Positions 15,830 to 24,666 of a stretch of 64,000 nt of DNA are shown here, one piece after another. Made by a program: the position numbers and the translations under genes. The DNA is from Ruminococcus gauvreauii (GTDB lineage Bacteria > Bacillota > Clostridia > Lachnospirales > Lachnospiraceae), in contig NZ_CP102290.1 in assembly GCF_025151995.1 (NCBI RefSeq), forward strand, positions 4,030,001-4,094,000, read 5' to 3'. The notes under the pieces are model-generated. The model did not search any database. It was not told where the DNA came from and saw only the letters and a program-made list of their open reading frames with translations. Position 1 is the stretch's first letter. Each line of letters starts with the position of its first letter.

Positions 15830-16888
15830 ATGAACAACCGTACAACCTATCATGAACAGACCGATATACAGAATATTATGAAACTGCGCGAGGTTTTAAA
15901 GACACTTCCGCCGTTTGCACGGGATTATTTTCGTTCTATTGATGCTACAACAACGACCAAAACACGAATTTCCTATGCATATGATATTCGTGTTTTCTTC
16001 CAGTTCCTGCTTGAGGAAAACCCCGTCTATAAAGATCGCTCCATGGATTCTTTTACGGTCGATGTGCTGGATCAGATGCAGGCTCTTGATATCGAGGAAT
16101 ATATGGAATACCTGAAAGTTTACAAAGGTGTCGGTGAAAATCTTAACACCAACGGCGAACGCGGCTTAAAACGCAAGATTTCGGCTTTGCGCAGTTTTTA
16201 TGCGTACTATTACAAACGTGAAATGATCCATACGAATCCCACTGTATTGGTCGATATGCCGAGGATTCATGAAAAAGCCATTATCCGGCTTGATACAGAT
16301 GAAGTCGCCATGCTGCTGGATCATATCGAACACTGCGGCGATCATCTGACCGGCCAGAAAAAGGTTTATTACGAAAAAACGAAGGAACGTGATCTTGCGC
16401 TCGTCACTCTCCTGCTCGGAACAGGTGTTCGTGTTTCAGAGTGTGTCGGTCTGGACGTTGAAGATATTGATTTTAAGAATAACGGAATCAAGGTGACAAG
16501 AAAAGGCGGAAATGAGATGATCGTTTATTTTGGTCAGGAGGTGGAGAAGGCATTAAAAAACTATCTGGAGGTGCGCAAAGGAATCACACCGGTAACCGGA
16601 CATGAGCACGCACTCTTCTATTCTACCCAGCGCAAACGCATTGGGATTCAGGCAGTCGAAAATCTTGTAAAAAAATACACCAGCGAAATTACAACTACAA
16701 AGAAAATCACGCCTCACAAGCTGCGCAGCACTTATGGTACCGCGCTGTACCAGGAAACCGGTGATATCTATCTTGTCGCCGATGTTCTGGGACATAAAGA
16801 CGTAAACACAACAAAAAAACATTATGCTGCCATTGATGACAGCAGACGCAGAAAGGCTGCAGGCGCTGTGAAGCTGAGGGAGGATTAA
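15830..16888 (+). CDS. Tyrosine recombinase/integrase (XerC/D-like)
   Basis: This 352-residue phage-integrase-family recombinase has an N-terminal SAM-like core-binding domain (about residues 20-130) and a C-terminal catalytic domain. Catalytic motifs seen: Arg in GTGVRVSE, His and Arg in PHKLRSTYGT, His in VLGHKDVNTTKKHY, and the nucleophilic Tyr in the same segment. It has its own promoter. No excisionase, phage genes or attachment-site repeats lie nearby, so a chromosomal XerC/D-like protein is more likely than a mobile-element integrase. The two downstream flavodoxin-type genes start 4 bp after its stop. Confidence 0.92.
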   Translation: MNNRTTYHEQTDIQNIMKLREVLKTLPPFARDYFRSIDATTTTKTRISYAYDIRVFFQFLLEENPVYKDRSMDSFTVDVLDQMQALDIEEYMEYLKVYKGVGENLNTNGERGLKRKISALRSFYAYYYKREMIHTNPTVLVDMPRIHEKAIIRLDTDEVAMLLDHIEHCGDHLTGQKKVYYEKTKERDLALVTLLLGTGVRVSECVGLDVEDIDFKNNGIKVTRKGGNEMIVYFGQEVEKALKNYLEVRKGITPVTGHEHALFYSTQRKRIGIQAVENLVKKYTSEITTTKKITPHKLRSTYGTALYQETGDIYLVADVLGHKDVNTTKKHYAAIDDSRRRKAAGAVKLRED

Positions 16889-16891
16889 AAA

Positions 16892-17404
16892 TTGAAATTG
16901 ATTATACATGATGTAACCGAAACTACCCTGAGCAGAGTAGTTCCCCGGATCGCGGATGATGACATTGTCATCACGGAAAATCACGATATCCGTCCGTGCA
17001 TCGGCTGCTTTGGCTGCTGGCTGAAAACGCCGGGCGCCTGCATTATCAAGGACGGATATCAGGAGATGGGGAAAAATATTGCCATGTGCAGCGAAATGCT
17101 CATTATCAGCAAATGTAACTATGGCTGCTACAGTCCGTTCGTTAAAAATGTTCTGGACAGAAGCATTTCCTACATTCATCCTTACTTTGCGATCAAAAAC
17201 GGGGAAATGCATCATCAGCAGAGATACAGGAAGGACCTGACCATGAAAGTCATATTCTACGGTGATAAGATAACCGATCAGGAAAAAGAAATTGCTCAAA
17301 AACTGGTGACGGCAAACGCAGTCAACCTGTACGGTACCGTGGAGTCTGTCACTTTTCTGGATTTTCCGGATGATTTCCAGGAAAAGGAGGCACTGAACAT
17401 ATGA
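16892..17404 (+). CDS. Flavodoxin-family NAD(P)H oxidoreductase
   Basis: This 170-residue protein has a flavodoxin-like fold. The CIGCFGCWLKTPGAC segment is typical of clostridial FMN reductases of the NADPH-dependent FMN reductase/iron-sulfur flavoprotein group; the next conserved part is SKCNYGCYSPFVKNVLDRS. The start is a TTG with GGAGG upstream, 4 bp after the recombinase stop. It overlaps the next flavoprotein gene by 4 bases (ATGA), so the two are likely translated together and may form a pair. The electron acceptor is not known. Confidence 0.85.
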   Translation: MKLIIHDVTETTLSRVVPRIADDDIVITENHDIRPCIGCFGCWLKTPGACIIKDGYQEMGKNIAMCSEMLIISKCNYGCYSPFVKNVLDRSISYIHPYFAIKNGEMHHQQRYRKDLTMKVIFYGDKITDQEKEIAQKLVTANAVNLYGTVESVTFLDFPDDFQEKEALNI

Positions 17405-18042
17405 AAATATCTCTGATAAACGGAAGCCCCAAGGCAAAGCGCAGCGCTTCGGGAATCATACTGAATGAACTTCAGGCGCTGCTCTCTCCGAATGATCATA
17501 TTGTGAACATACATGCTATAAAACACCGGCTTAATCAGGAGGATTATGCCGCACTGCAGGACTGCGATGTGATCGTTTTTGCATTTCCGCTCTATGTTGA
17601 CGCCCTCCCCTCTCATCTGATATCATATCTGATTCAAGTGGAAGAACAGTTGAAAAATACCGCTGTCCCGAACAACTGTACAGTATATGCAATTGTAAAC
17701 TGCGGATTTTACGAAGGCAGCCAGAATGTGCTCGCGTTGGATATCATGAAATGCTGGTGTGAGAAGGCCGGCTTTGTCTGGGGCGGCGGACTCGGCGTAG
17801 GCGGCGGAGGCATGATGTCAATGCTGGCCAGTGTTCCCGCCGGAAAAGGGCCTAAGAAAAACTTTTCCCAGGCTCTCCGTACACTCTCAGACAGAATATC
17901 CCGGCGTGAAATCGGCGGAAATCTATGTTTCTCGCCGAATTTTCCACGATTTCTATATAAAATGGCTGCCGAGATGGGCTGGCGCAAAGCAGTGAAAGAC
18001 AACGGTCTCAAAACGCATGACCTGTGGAACAGGCAGGTCTGA
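17401..18042 (+). CDS. Flavodoxin-like NAD(P)H-dependent oxidoreductase
   Basis: This 213-residue protein starts with the FMN phosphate-loop pattern ISLINGSPKAKRSASG and carries FAFPLYVDALPSHLI and VNCGFYEGSQN, typical of flavodoxin-fold NAD(P)H oxidoreductases. A Gly-rich stretch (GGGLGVGGGGMM) follows in the middle. It overlaps the previous flavoprotein gene by 4 bases. The pair probably reduces quinones, flavins or xenobiotics in the cytoplasm; the substrate cannot be specified. It ends in front of a short convergent gene. Confidence 0.85.
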   Translation: MKISLINGSPKAKRSASGIILNELQALLSPNDHIVNIHAIKHRLNQEDYAALQDCDVIVFAFPLYVDALPSHLISYLIQVEEQLKNTAVPNNCTVYAIVNCGFYEGSQNVLALDIMKCWCEKAGFVWGGGLGVGGGGMMSMLASVPAGKGPKKNFSQALRTLSDRISRREIGGNLCFSPNFPRFLYKMAAEMGWRKAVKDNGLKTHDLWNRQV

Positions 18043-18066
18043 TTGATACCATATTACAGAAGCGAG

Positions 18067-18237
18067 TTATATTTTTTCGTCATCACACAACATATGTTCG
18101 ATGGCTGTCAGCAGTTCCAACTCGCTTCTGAATTCTATGATTTGCCTGTCTTCTGTCGTCAGTTTTCCCTGCCAGGTAAAGTTGCGGCAGTCCTCGATTC
18201 GTACTTCAAAAGTCAAGGGCGTCTGTTTCTGTGTCAT
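18067..18237 (-). CDS. Small conserved-type clostridial protein, 56 residues
   Basis: A short frame on the minus strand has an AAAGGA ribosome site 8 bp before its ATG (at 18237) and a TAA at 18067-18069. The protein includes FEVRIEDCRNFTWQGKLTTE and, later, EFRSELELLTAIE. This TWQG plus FRSxLEL pattern is one I associate with a family of short, uncharacterised clostridial proteins. No domain of known function is visible. It is convergent with the flavoprotein gene. Nothing else is seen in 18043-18437 except the promoter of the LuxR gene. The opposite-strand frame 18043-18399 lacks coding features. Confidence 0.65.
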   Translation of the reverse strand: MTQKQTPLTFEVRIEDCRNFTWQGKLTTEDRQIIEFRSELELLTAIEHMLCDDEKI

Positions 18238-18371
18238 ATATCGTATCCTTTCTTATTGACTGTGATTAGTATAAATCCATTGAAACCATTTGATTTTAAC
18301 TTTGTTTTTATTATAATTGATAAACACCGATCAAACAATCGGACTGGTATTAGGTTTTTAGAAAAATTATT

Positions 18372-18400
18372 ACTGTTTAAACCATATTGTATGCTATAAT
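18372..18400 (+). promoter_or_regulatory. Extended -10 promoter for the LuxR-type regulator
   Basis: TATAAT at 18395-18400 is preceded by TGC (TGn extended -10), with a poor -35 (ACTGTT) 17 bp upstream. It is 37 bp ahead of the regulator's ATG. Confidence 0.55.
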
Positions 18401-18437
18401 GTAATATATTTCAGCAAATCTATGGGAGGTAACAAAA

Positions 18438-20966
18438 ATGGACTTCAACGGAGAAAAATACACCCCCGCCTCACTTCCGGGATTATGCGCACCACGGAAT
18501 CAGTTGCTTGTAAAACTCGACAGCAAGAGCGATAGACGTCTGCTCTATATACAGGCCCCTGCAGGGTACGGGAAAACAGTCGTAACCAATCTCTGGCTGA
18601 AAAAAAGCGGCGTTCGTCATCTGTGGATCGCACTGGATGAGTATGATAACAATCCGGAACTGTTTTACAGGCTGCTCTGTTCTGCTGTCATATATACACA
18701 GGAAAAGACGGAGATCCCGTTGGAAATGGACAGCACCGGAATGTTTTGCAGTTCTCCGATCGAACATGCCATGCTGCTTACCTCGAGGTTCCGCGCTCCG
18801 AAACAACCGATTTACATAGTAATGGATGATCTTCACAGCATCACACAGGATGATATTCTCCAGTCCCTCCCATATTTTATCCGGCGTCTTCCCGTTGATT
18901 ACCGCTTCATTATGATAAGCCGTACAGACATACCCGCTAAACTTCAGGAGGTTTTTGATGGACATTGTCATTACCTCTGTGCGAACGACCTGGTTTTTTC
19001 CAAGATGGAAATCCAGGAGCTGTTTCGCCTCGCAGGGCATGAACTGAAGACTTCTGAAACCGATACGGTAATGGAAAAGACCGGGGGATGGGCAATTGCA
19101 GTCAGTACACTTGCATCCGGCAATCTCCTGCCGGAACTTGTCAGAGAGAGCGGAGACGCACTGTACCGGTATATGGAAAAACAGATCTGGAGCGGACTGT
19201 CATCCCAGGATAAACTTATGCTGCTGAAAGTCAGCTTCGTCAATGACTTTTCGGCGGAACTATTCGGCAGGCTGACCTCTCAAAAAAAACCTGAGCAGGT
19301 GATTTCGCAGTTTCTGCTGAAGAATCTGTTCCTGAGCAGGATTGGTAATGATCTGTACCGATTCCACGCTCTTTTCCTGGAATTCCTGCGCAGCCGTCAG
19401 GAAGAATTGCGTATGGATTCCAAGAAGCTGTATAAGATCGCTGCTCAATATTACAGTGAGAAAGAGGACCTGTACACAGCACGCCACTATGCAATTCTGG
19501 GTGACAACATAAAATTTCTTTCCTATCAGATCTACGGAGAATCACAGTATACAGGCTTCTCCAATAACCGCTCCATCAGTGCATACGTGAGCGGCGTTGG
19601 CGTCTATATTGATAAACTCTCTATGGAGGCTTATAAAAAGTATCCATATCTGAATATTTCCTCTGTATGGTACCACTATCTCACCGGCAGCAGAGTGAAA
19701 ATGACTGAAGCGCTGGACCGTCTCTACTCCAACGTGAAGCGGATTGCTCTGCTGCATCCGGAATTTCTGGAGCTCACTATCCTGGTCTGTACGCTGGATC
19801 CAAGAAAAAAATTCATGGAAATGATTCAGCGGTTTGACCGCCTACCGCCGATTAAGGTGCGTCATGGCGGTCAGCAGGGAGCATCCATCACTGTCAATAT
19901 GCCTTTTGCCCACCGTTGTCTCCGTGATTATTCGGAGTTCTCGCTGTATGAATCATTTGATGTAAAGCTGGAACCTACCGCTGGACTGATGCTCAAAAGA
20001 AATTTTAAATTAGCCATGCGCCTTATCCAGGCAGGATTTGCTTATGAGAAAAACCAGTGGAAAGAAGCGCTTTTCTATTGTGATCAGGCTGATATGGAAA
20101 TATCGGAAGACACGTCGGATGAACTTCTGTTTACGGCGATGTCACACCGATGGACTGTGCTCAATGCCATGGGCAAAGACGCCGAAAGCAGGGAGCTGAG
20201 TGCCAGAATAGAGAAAATGCTGATGGAGAAAGACGCTCTTTATCTGATGCCGAATTATAAGGCTCTGAGAACGGAAGCCTCTTTGAGGGAGGGCAACCGG
20301 CAGGCAGCCGAAGAATGGCTGGAGGAATATTTCGTTCATCCGGAAGAACGGCTGATGTTGTACCGGACATATCAGTATCTGACGACCATTCAGGCACTCC
20401 TTGCGCTGAACCGCCTGGAGGAGGCAGGACGGATGTGTCAGAGATTAAGGAAACTGTCCGGGGAATTTGACCGTGAGATCGATATGGCAGAATCCGATGT
20501 GCTGTTATCTGTCTGCCTGTACCGGAGCTTTCGCATGGAGGAAGCCGTCCAAACCATGATGGGCGCCATAGAACTGCTGTATCCGTACAGGTTCATCAGG
20601 CCATTTTCGGGGTTAGGTGCTTCCGTTGTGCCTGTCCTGAAGAAATGTCTGGCTAAACTGGAACGTCATCAGGAACTATACAGTTTTGACAGGCGTTACA
20701 TAAATGAAATCTACATCGCCGCCCAGGAACAGGCGGGGAGAAAGTCAGGGCTGCCCTCGTCAGATGTGCCTTTAAAAAAACTGTCAAAACAGCAGAGACG
20801 TATGATTGAATACCTGGCAAAAGGTTACACAAATGCCGATATCGCTGAGGACACCGGTCTGTCAGTGCGTACTGTCAAGACACACCTGTTTCTCGCCTAT
20901 GAGAAACTGGGAGTGTCCAGTGCCGCCGAAGCGGTATCGAAAGCCCGGAAGATGGGGATAATCTGA
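18438..20966 (+). CDS. MalT-like LuxR-family transcriptional regulator (STAND ATPase)
   Basis: This 842-residue regulator has the MalT/LAL architecture. An N-terminal NTPase has Walker A APAGYGKTV (about residues 40-49) and Walker B IYIVMDDLHS. A long helical, TPR-like region follows, and a C-terminal LuxR helix-turn-helix (LSKQQRRMIEYLAKGYTNAD, then SVRTVKTHL and AYEKLGV). Such proteins oligomerise on binding ATP and an inducer to activate transcription. A GGGAGG site precedes the ATG. It lies 34 bp before the LytTR response regulator, so it may be in one operon with the two-component system. The inducer and targets are unknown; the ABC exporter downstream is one possibility. Confidence 0.92.
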   Translation: MDFNGEKYTPASLPGLCAPRNQLLVKLDSKSDRRLLYIQAPAGYGKTVVTNLWLKKSGVRHLWIALDEYDNNPELFYRLLCSAVIYTQEKTEIPLEMDSTGMFCSSPIEHAMLLTSRFRAPKQPIYIVMDDLHSITQDDILQSLPYFIRRLPVDYRFIMISRTDIPAKLQEVFDGHCHYLCANDLVFSKMEIQELFRLAGHELKTSETDTVMEKTGGWAIAVSTLASGNLLPELVRESGDALYRYMEKQIWSGLSSQDKLMLLKVSFVNDFSAELFGRLTSQKKPEQVISQFLLKNLFLSRIGNDLYRFHALFLEFLRSRQEELRMDSKKLYKIAAQYYSEKEDLYTARHYAILGDNIKFLSYQIYGESQYTGFSNNRSISAYVSGVGVYIDKLSMEAYKKYPYLNISSVWYHYLTGSRVKMTEALDRLYSNVKRIALLHPEFLELTILVCTLDPRKKFMEMIQRFDRLPPIKVRHGGQQGASITVNMPFAHRCLRDYSEFSLYESFDVKLEPTAGLMLKRNFKLAMRLIQAGFAYEKNQWKEALFYCDQADMEISEDTSDELLFTAMSHRWTVLNAMGKDAESRELSARIEKMLMEKDALYLMPNYKALRTEASLREGNRQAAEEWLEEYFVHPEERLMLYRTYQYLTTIQALLALNRLEEAGRMCQRLRKLSGEFDREIDMAESDVLLSVCLYRSFRMEEAVQTMMGAIELLYPYRFIRPFSGLGASVVPVLKKCLAKLERHQELYSFDRRYINEIYIAAQEQAGRKSGLPSSDVPLKKLSKQQRRMIEYLAKGYTNADIAEDTGLSVRTVKTHLFLAYEKLGVSSAAEAVSKARKMGII

Positions 20967-21000
20967 TTAAATATATTGTTTGCCGCAGGAGGAGGTTACT

Positions 21001-21720
21001 ATGATCCGAATTGCTGTCTGTGATGATGATGCAGATGATGTTCTGAAAAATAAAAACATTCTGGAAAAATGCCTCGCGCAGGAAAAAGCAGTTGCAGAGA
21101 TCTGTACCTACGCCAGCGGAGAAATGCTGACGTGTGACATTCTCGACGATCATCAGTATTTTGACCTGATTCTGCTGGACATCGAGATGCCCGGTATCAG
21201 CGGTATGGAAATCGTACAGCGGATAAAATCTGAGTTGTCAGAAGTCAGAGTTATTTTTATAACCTCACATGTACAGTATGCCATTGACAGCTTTGAGCTT
21301 AATATCTTCCGCTACGTTCCAAAGGCCGACCTGGAAAAGCGGCTTCCTTATGCTGTCTCGGATGCACTGAAACTGCTTCTGCTGGAAGACAGTAAATATT
21401 ATACGGTGCAGACAGCAAATCGCATGGAAAAAGTATCTTTCCGCGACATCCTGTACATTCAAAGGGAGGGCAAAAACGCGGTGATCACCACCTTCCATGG
21501 GACCATACTGGTCCGGAAAAGCCTCCTGACAGTTTACGAAGAACTGAATGCGGAGGAATTCCTGTTTATCGAACGGGGATGTATCGTAAACCTGATACAC
21601 ATTTCTCAGATCAAGAACAGCAGCGTCCGACTGAACAACGGCACAACACTGTCGATCAGCCGCTCTCATCTGCAGGAAGTAAAGCTGGCTGTCAATTCTT
21701 ACTGGGGTGAACATATATGA
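21001..21720 (+). CDS. LytTR-family response regulator (AgrA/ComE-like)
   Basis: This 239-residue response regulator is read from ATG 21001, which has AGGAGGAGG upstream; a slightly longer frame lacks a ribosome site. The receiver domain shows the acidic pocket (AVCDDDADD), the phospho-acceptor Asp in LILLDIEMPG, Thr/Ser in FITSH and Lys in VPKAD. The C-terminal LytTR DNA-binding domain has the RDILYIQREGKNAVI and IERGCIVNLIHI segments. It overlaps the histidine kinase gene by 4 bases (ATGA). Together they form an Agr-like two-component system; no AgrB/AgrD peptide genes are seen nearby. Confidence 0.94.
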   Translation: MIRIAVCDDDADDVLKNKNILEKCLAQEKAVAEICTYASGEMLTCDILDDHQYFDLILLDIEMPGISGMEIVQRIKSELSEVRVIFITSHVQYAIDSFELNIFRYVPKADLEKRLPYAVSDALKLLLLEDSKYYTVQTANRMEKVSFRDILYIQREGKNAVITTFHGTILVRKSLLTVYEELNAEEFLFIERGCIVNLIHISQIKNSSVRLNNGTTLSISRSHLQEVKLAVNSYWGEHI

Positions 21721-23012
21721 TTCTGAACGTACTGATATTCATGATCCTGTTTTTTAATATGTATCTGAGCGTATGTATGAATGAACGCTTCTTTCTGGAT
21801 GCAGGTGAACGGTTCGCCGCATGGACGAAGGCGGTTTTGAGCACAGCTGCTGCCCTGCTGTTGCTATTGCTGTGGAATCTGTGTCCGACAGCTGCTTTTT
21901 GTGTCTTTGCTGCCATTTTTCAGCTGATTGCTGTCAGTGCTATATCGGGTTTCCTCTGGCATCCCCACTGGAAGCTTCTGTTTACGTATGCCTGTGCCTG
22001 GCTTGGTATTGTTTTTCTGGCAGATGCACTCTTCTATCTCGTGTTTGTCAGGTACCTGGGGCTGTCTGTGATTCTGTACGCTGGTATTTTACTGTTGTGG
22101 CGTATTGCTGTTTCCCCTGCGGTTCTTGCATCTAAGCATCTGACCGGGAAGATCAAAACATGGTCCTCATATTATCCGACGGTGTACGGGACTCTGGCCG
22201 TCGGGTTTTCCGGAATTGTATTCCTTACTTATTTTACCATTGTTTCTGATCGCCGCTCCACGCTCGCTGTTGTGTGGGCGATCATAACTGCGGCGCTTTT
22301 TCTGCGGATGCTTCTGGCCGTCAGCCATATCAAATACCAGCGGGAGAAAGCGCTTCTCGCCGTCATTGCCCTCAAAAATGAACTGCTTGAAAAGAATTAT
22401 GACGCTGTCAATCAGGCATACGCGGTGAATGCAGGGCTCTTCCACGACTTTCATAAGCACCTGGAAATACTGAGACAGATGGCAGATGACAACCAGTCAG
22501 AAGAAATAGTCAGTTATATTAACAATATCAGCGGACCGCTGCAGGAGATCTCATGTACTGTCTGGACCGGAGATAAGATTGTGGACTATATCATCAACAG
22601 CAGACAAACAAAAGCGGGGAAATGCGGCATCCATATGGAGATGAATATAGAATATCCATACAATACCGATATTCAATCCAATGATTTGTGCACGATTCTT
22701 TCGAACCTGCTGGACAATGCCATAGAAGCTGCCACCCGGTCGGAGCTTACAGGAGAACGTTTTATTTACCTTACCATCCGTCGGCTTCGGAACATACTGG
22801 TCATAAAGCTCGAAAACAGCAGTATTCCGCCTGTTTACAGCCCGGATGGCAGTTTACAGACTGCCAAAGAAAATCATTCTCTTCATGGCTGGGGCATGAA
22901 TAATATTGAATCCACTGTAGACAAATATGATGGTATTGTCCAGACCTCCTATCGGGATCACATCTTTCGGACAACCGTCACGCTTTCCTTTGATGGAGTT
23001 AAAATAAAATAG
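21717..23012 (+). CDS. GHKL-domain sensor histidine kinase (AgrC-like)
   Basis: This 431-residue kinase has about six hydrophobic membrane segments in the first 200 residues and a cytoplasmic part beginning after a coiled linker. The phospho-acceptor motif is FHDFHKHLE, the N box is NLLDNAIEAA, and a G-box-like HGWGMNNIES lies near the end, as in AgrC/FsrC/VirS-type GHKL kinases. These usually sense peptides. It is the partner of the overlapping LytTR regulator. A terminator follows, so the ABC genes downstream form a separate unit, though they may be regulatory targets. Confidence 0.92.
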   Translation: MILNVLIFMILFFNMYLSVCMNERFFLDAGERFAAWTKAVLSTAAALLLLLLWNLCPTAAFCVFAAIFQLIAVSAISGFLWHPHWKLLFTYACAWLGIVFLADALFYLVFVRYLGLSVILYAGILLLWRIAVSPAVLASKHLTGKIKTWSSYYPTVYGTLAVGFSGIVFLTYFTIVSDRRSTLAVVWAIITAALFLRMLLAVSHIKYQREKALLAVIALKNELLEKNYDAVNQAYAVNAGLFHDFHKHLEILRQMADDNQSEEIVSYINNISGPLQEISCTVWTGDKIVDYIINSRQTKAGKCGIHMEMNIEYPYNTDIQSNDLCTILSNLLDNAIEAATRSELTGERFIYLTIRRLRNILVIKLENSSIPPVYSPDGSLQTAKENHSLHGWGMNNIESTVDKYDGIVQTSYRDHIFRTTVTLSFDGVKIK

Positions 23013-23027
23013 CGCTTCATTTCCGGA

Positions 23028-23056
23028 CCGCAGCCGAATCAAGGCTGCGGCTTTTT
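23028..23056 (+). terminator. Rho-independent terminator after the histidine kinase gene
   Basis: The perfect 8-bp stem CCGCAGCC/GGCTGCGG with a 7-nt loop is followed by CTTTTT. It lies 16 bp after the kinase stop. Confidence 0.85.
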
Positions 23057-23153
23057 GCTGTTTACGGACATTCATGTGCAGATTATGGACATTTTAGTAT
23101 GAATGTATTTTTTATAGTAAGATGATCTCAGGAAATCGAAAGGAGAAATTATT

Positions 23154-24023
23154 ATGACAGATATGCTGCGAATTGAAGGTTTATCTAAATCTTTTTCGGA
23201 TTTTGCGCTGCAGAACATCAGCTTTTCCATTCCCCAGGGCTGTATTATGGGTTTGATTGGACCGAATGGCTCCGGTAAAACAACCACGATCAGACTGATT
23301 TTAAATTTATTAAAAAAACAGGAGGGAACGATCAGTGTTTTGGGACTGGATCATATAAAAGAGGAACAGTCATTGAAAGAGAGAATCGGCGTGGTCTTTG
23401 ATTCCCATTTCTTTGTAGATGAATGGAACATGTCCGATGTGGAGTATGCCATGAGCATGTTTTATAAGAGATGGAACACTGAAACATATGATCAAAAACT
23501 GCGCCAGTTCCAGATTAGCAGAAACAGGCGCGTAAAGGAACTTTCGAAGGGAATGCAGATGAAGCTGATGCTGGCATGTGCGTTTTCACACGGGGCAGAG
23601 CTTCTCATTCTGGATGAACCTACCAGCGGACTGGATCCGGTATCCAGGGATGAATTGCTGGATATCCTGCTGGATTATACGGGAAACGGGAAGTACAGTG
23701 TTCTGTTTTCGACCCACATTACACCTGATCTTGACAAAGCAGCGGACAGCATTACATTTATAAACAAGGGGAAAATGCTGTTTACCGGAAAAAAAGAGGA
23801 ATTGACTGAGAAATTTTTCATGGTTTCCGGGTGCATCACGGAATTGACGTCAGATGTACAGTCTGCCGCACAGAGCATCAAAAAATATCCGGATCATTTT
23901 GAAGCGCTGATTCTGCGTGATCATATACATCGATTATCCGGTTACGTGTTCAGGCCTGCTGCCATAGATGATATCATTGTATTGACGAACAGAGGAGGTA
24001 ACGAAGATGGAAAAAATCTATAA
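23154..24023 (+). CDS. ABC transporter ATP-binding protein
   Basis: This 289-residue ABC ATPase has Walker A GPNGSGKTTT, a signature in the variant form ELSKGMQMKL, Walker B LLILDEPTSGLD and the H-loop in VLFSTH. It resembles ATPases of the YtrB/BcrA type that pair with ABC-2 membrane proteins in drug, antimicrobial-peptide or acetoin-like export. The last 17 bases overlap the permease gene. The pair lies downstream of the two-component system and may be controlled by it, but a terminator lies between. Confidence 0.92.
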   Translation: MTDMLRIEGLSKSFSDFALQNISFSIPQGCIMGLIGPNGSGKTTTIRLILNLLKKQEGTISVLGLDHIKEEQSLKERIGVVFDSHFFVDEWNMSDVEYAMSMFYKRWNTETYDQKLRQFQISRNRRVKELSKGMQMKLMLACAFSHGAELLILDEPTSGLDPVSRDELLDILLDYTGNGKYSVLFSTHITPDLDKAADSITFINKGKMLFTGKKEELTEKFFMVSGCITELTSDVQSAAQSIKKYPDHFEALILRDHIHRLSGYVFRPAAIDDIIVLTNRGGNEDGKNL

Positions 24024-24651
24024 AGCTGCTAAACTGGATTTCATACTTCTAAAATATTACTTAAAATCAATTTGCTTTACACTTTTCATTCCCCTGGTAT
24101 TTGTTATCCTGTACCGCAGTCTGATGGTGGGCGTTTCCTTCGCCATGTTTTTGATGTCCATGTCTTCCATCTATACGTTCTCGGTGGCTGAAAAAAACGA
24201 TATGCAGCGGCTTTACGGGATTCTTCCTGTATCAGACACACAGCTGGTCTGTGGGAAGTACCTCCATATATTTTTTATGGGTGTCATAACGCTGCTTATC
24301 TCCTGCTCCCTCCAGCCGCTCATTTTAAAAGTATCAGGCACACCGGTATCCCTGCAGGATATGATAACCTCTGCACTGGCAGGTATGATCCTCTTTATCA
24401 CATATATATGTATCCAGATACCGGGATACTATAAGTTTGGCCCTATCAAAGGGAGAGTCTTCATGTATGTGCCGGTCGCAGGCATACTTCTGACGATGTT
24501 CATCGCAGGAAGATCAGATATCCTGTCATCTCTTGTACGGCTGCTGTCCAGATACCCCTGGCTTGGTCCGTGCCTGATCGCTGCTTATCTGGTACTGGTC
24601 ATTACAGTATCCATTTCGGTTTCTGTGATGATTCAGAAAAACAGGTTATAG
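24007..24651 (+). CDS. ABC-2 type transporter permease
   Basis: This 214-residue membrane protein has about six hydrophobic segments and the segment SVAEKNDMQRLYGILPVS, typical of the ABC2_membrane_5 family that pairs with BcrA/YtrB-type ATPases. It overlaps the ATPase gene by 17 bases. The function is export of an unknown compound or membrane stress protection. It ends 15 bp before a convergent gene. Confidence 0.85.
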   Translation: MEKIYKAAKLDFILLKYYLKSICFTLFIPLVFVILYRSLMVGVSFAMFLMSMSSIYTFSVAEKNDMQRLYGILPVSDTQLVCGKYLHIFFMGVITLLISCSLQPLILKVSGTPVSLQDMITSALAGMILFITYICIQIPGYYKFGPIKGRVFMYVPVAGILLTMFIAGRSDILSSLVRLLSRYPWLGPCLIAAYLVLVITVSISVSVMIQKNRL

Positions 24652-24666
24652 GGTATTGTTTTACTG

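Noticed and set aside
15830..16888. Tyrosine recombinase as integrase of an integrative element
   Set aside because: No attachment-site repeats, excisionase, phage or conjugation genes are seen on either side.
18043..18399. Plus-strand frame of 118 codons after the flavoprotein gene
   Set aside because: It lacks a ribosome site, starts directly at the stop of the previous gene, and is antisense to a better-supported short gene at 18067-18237.
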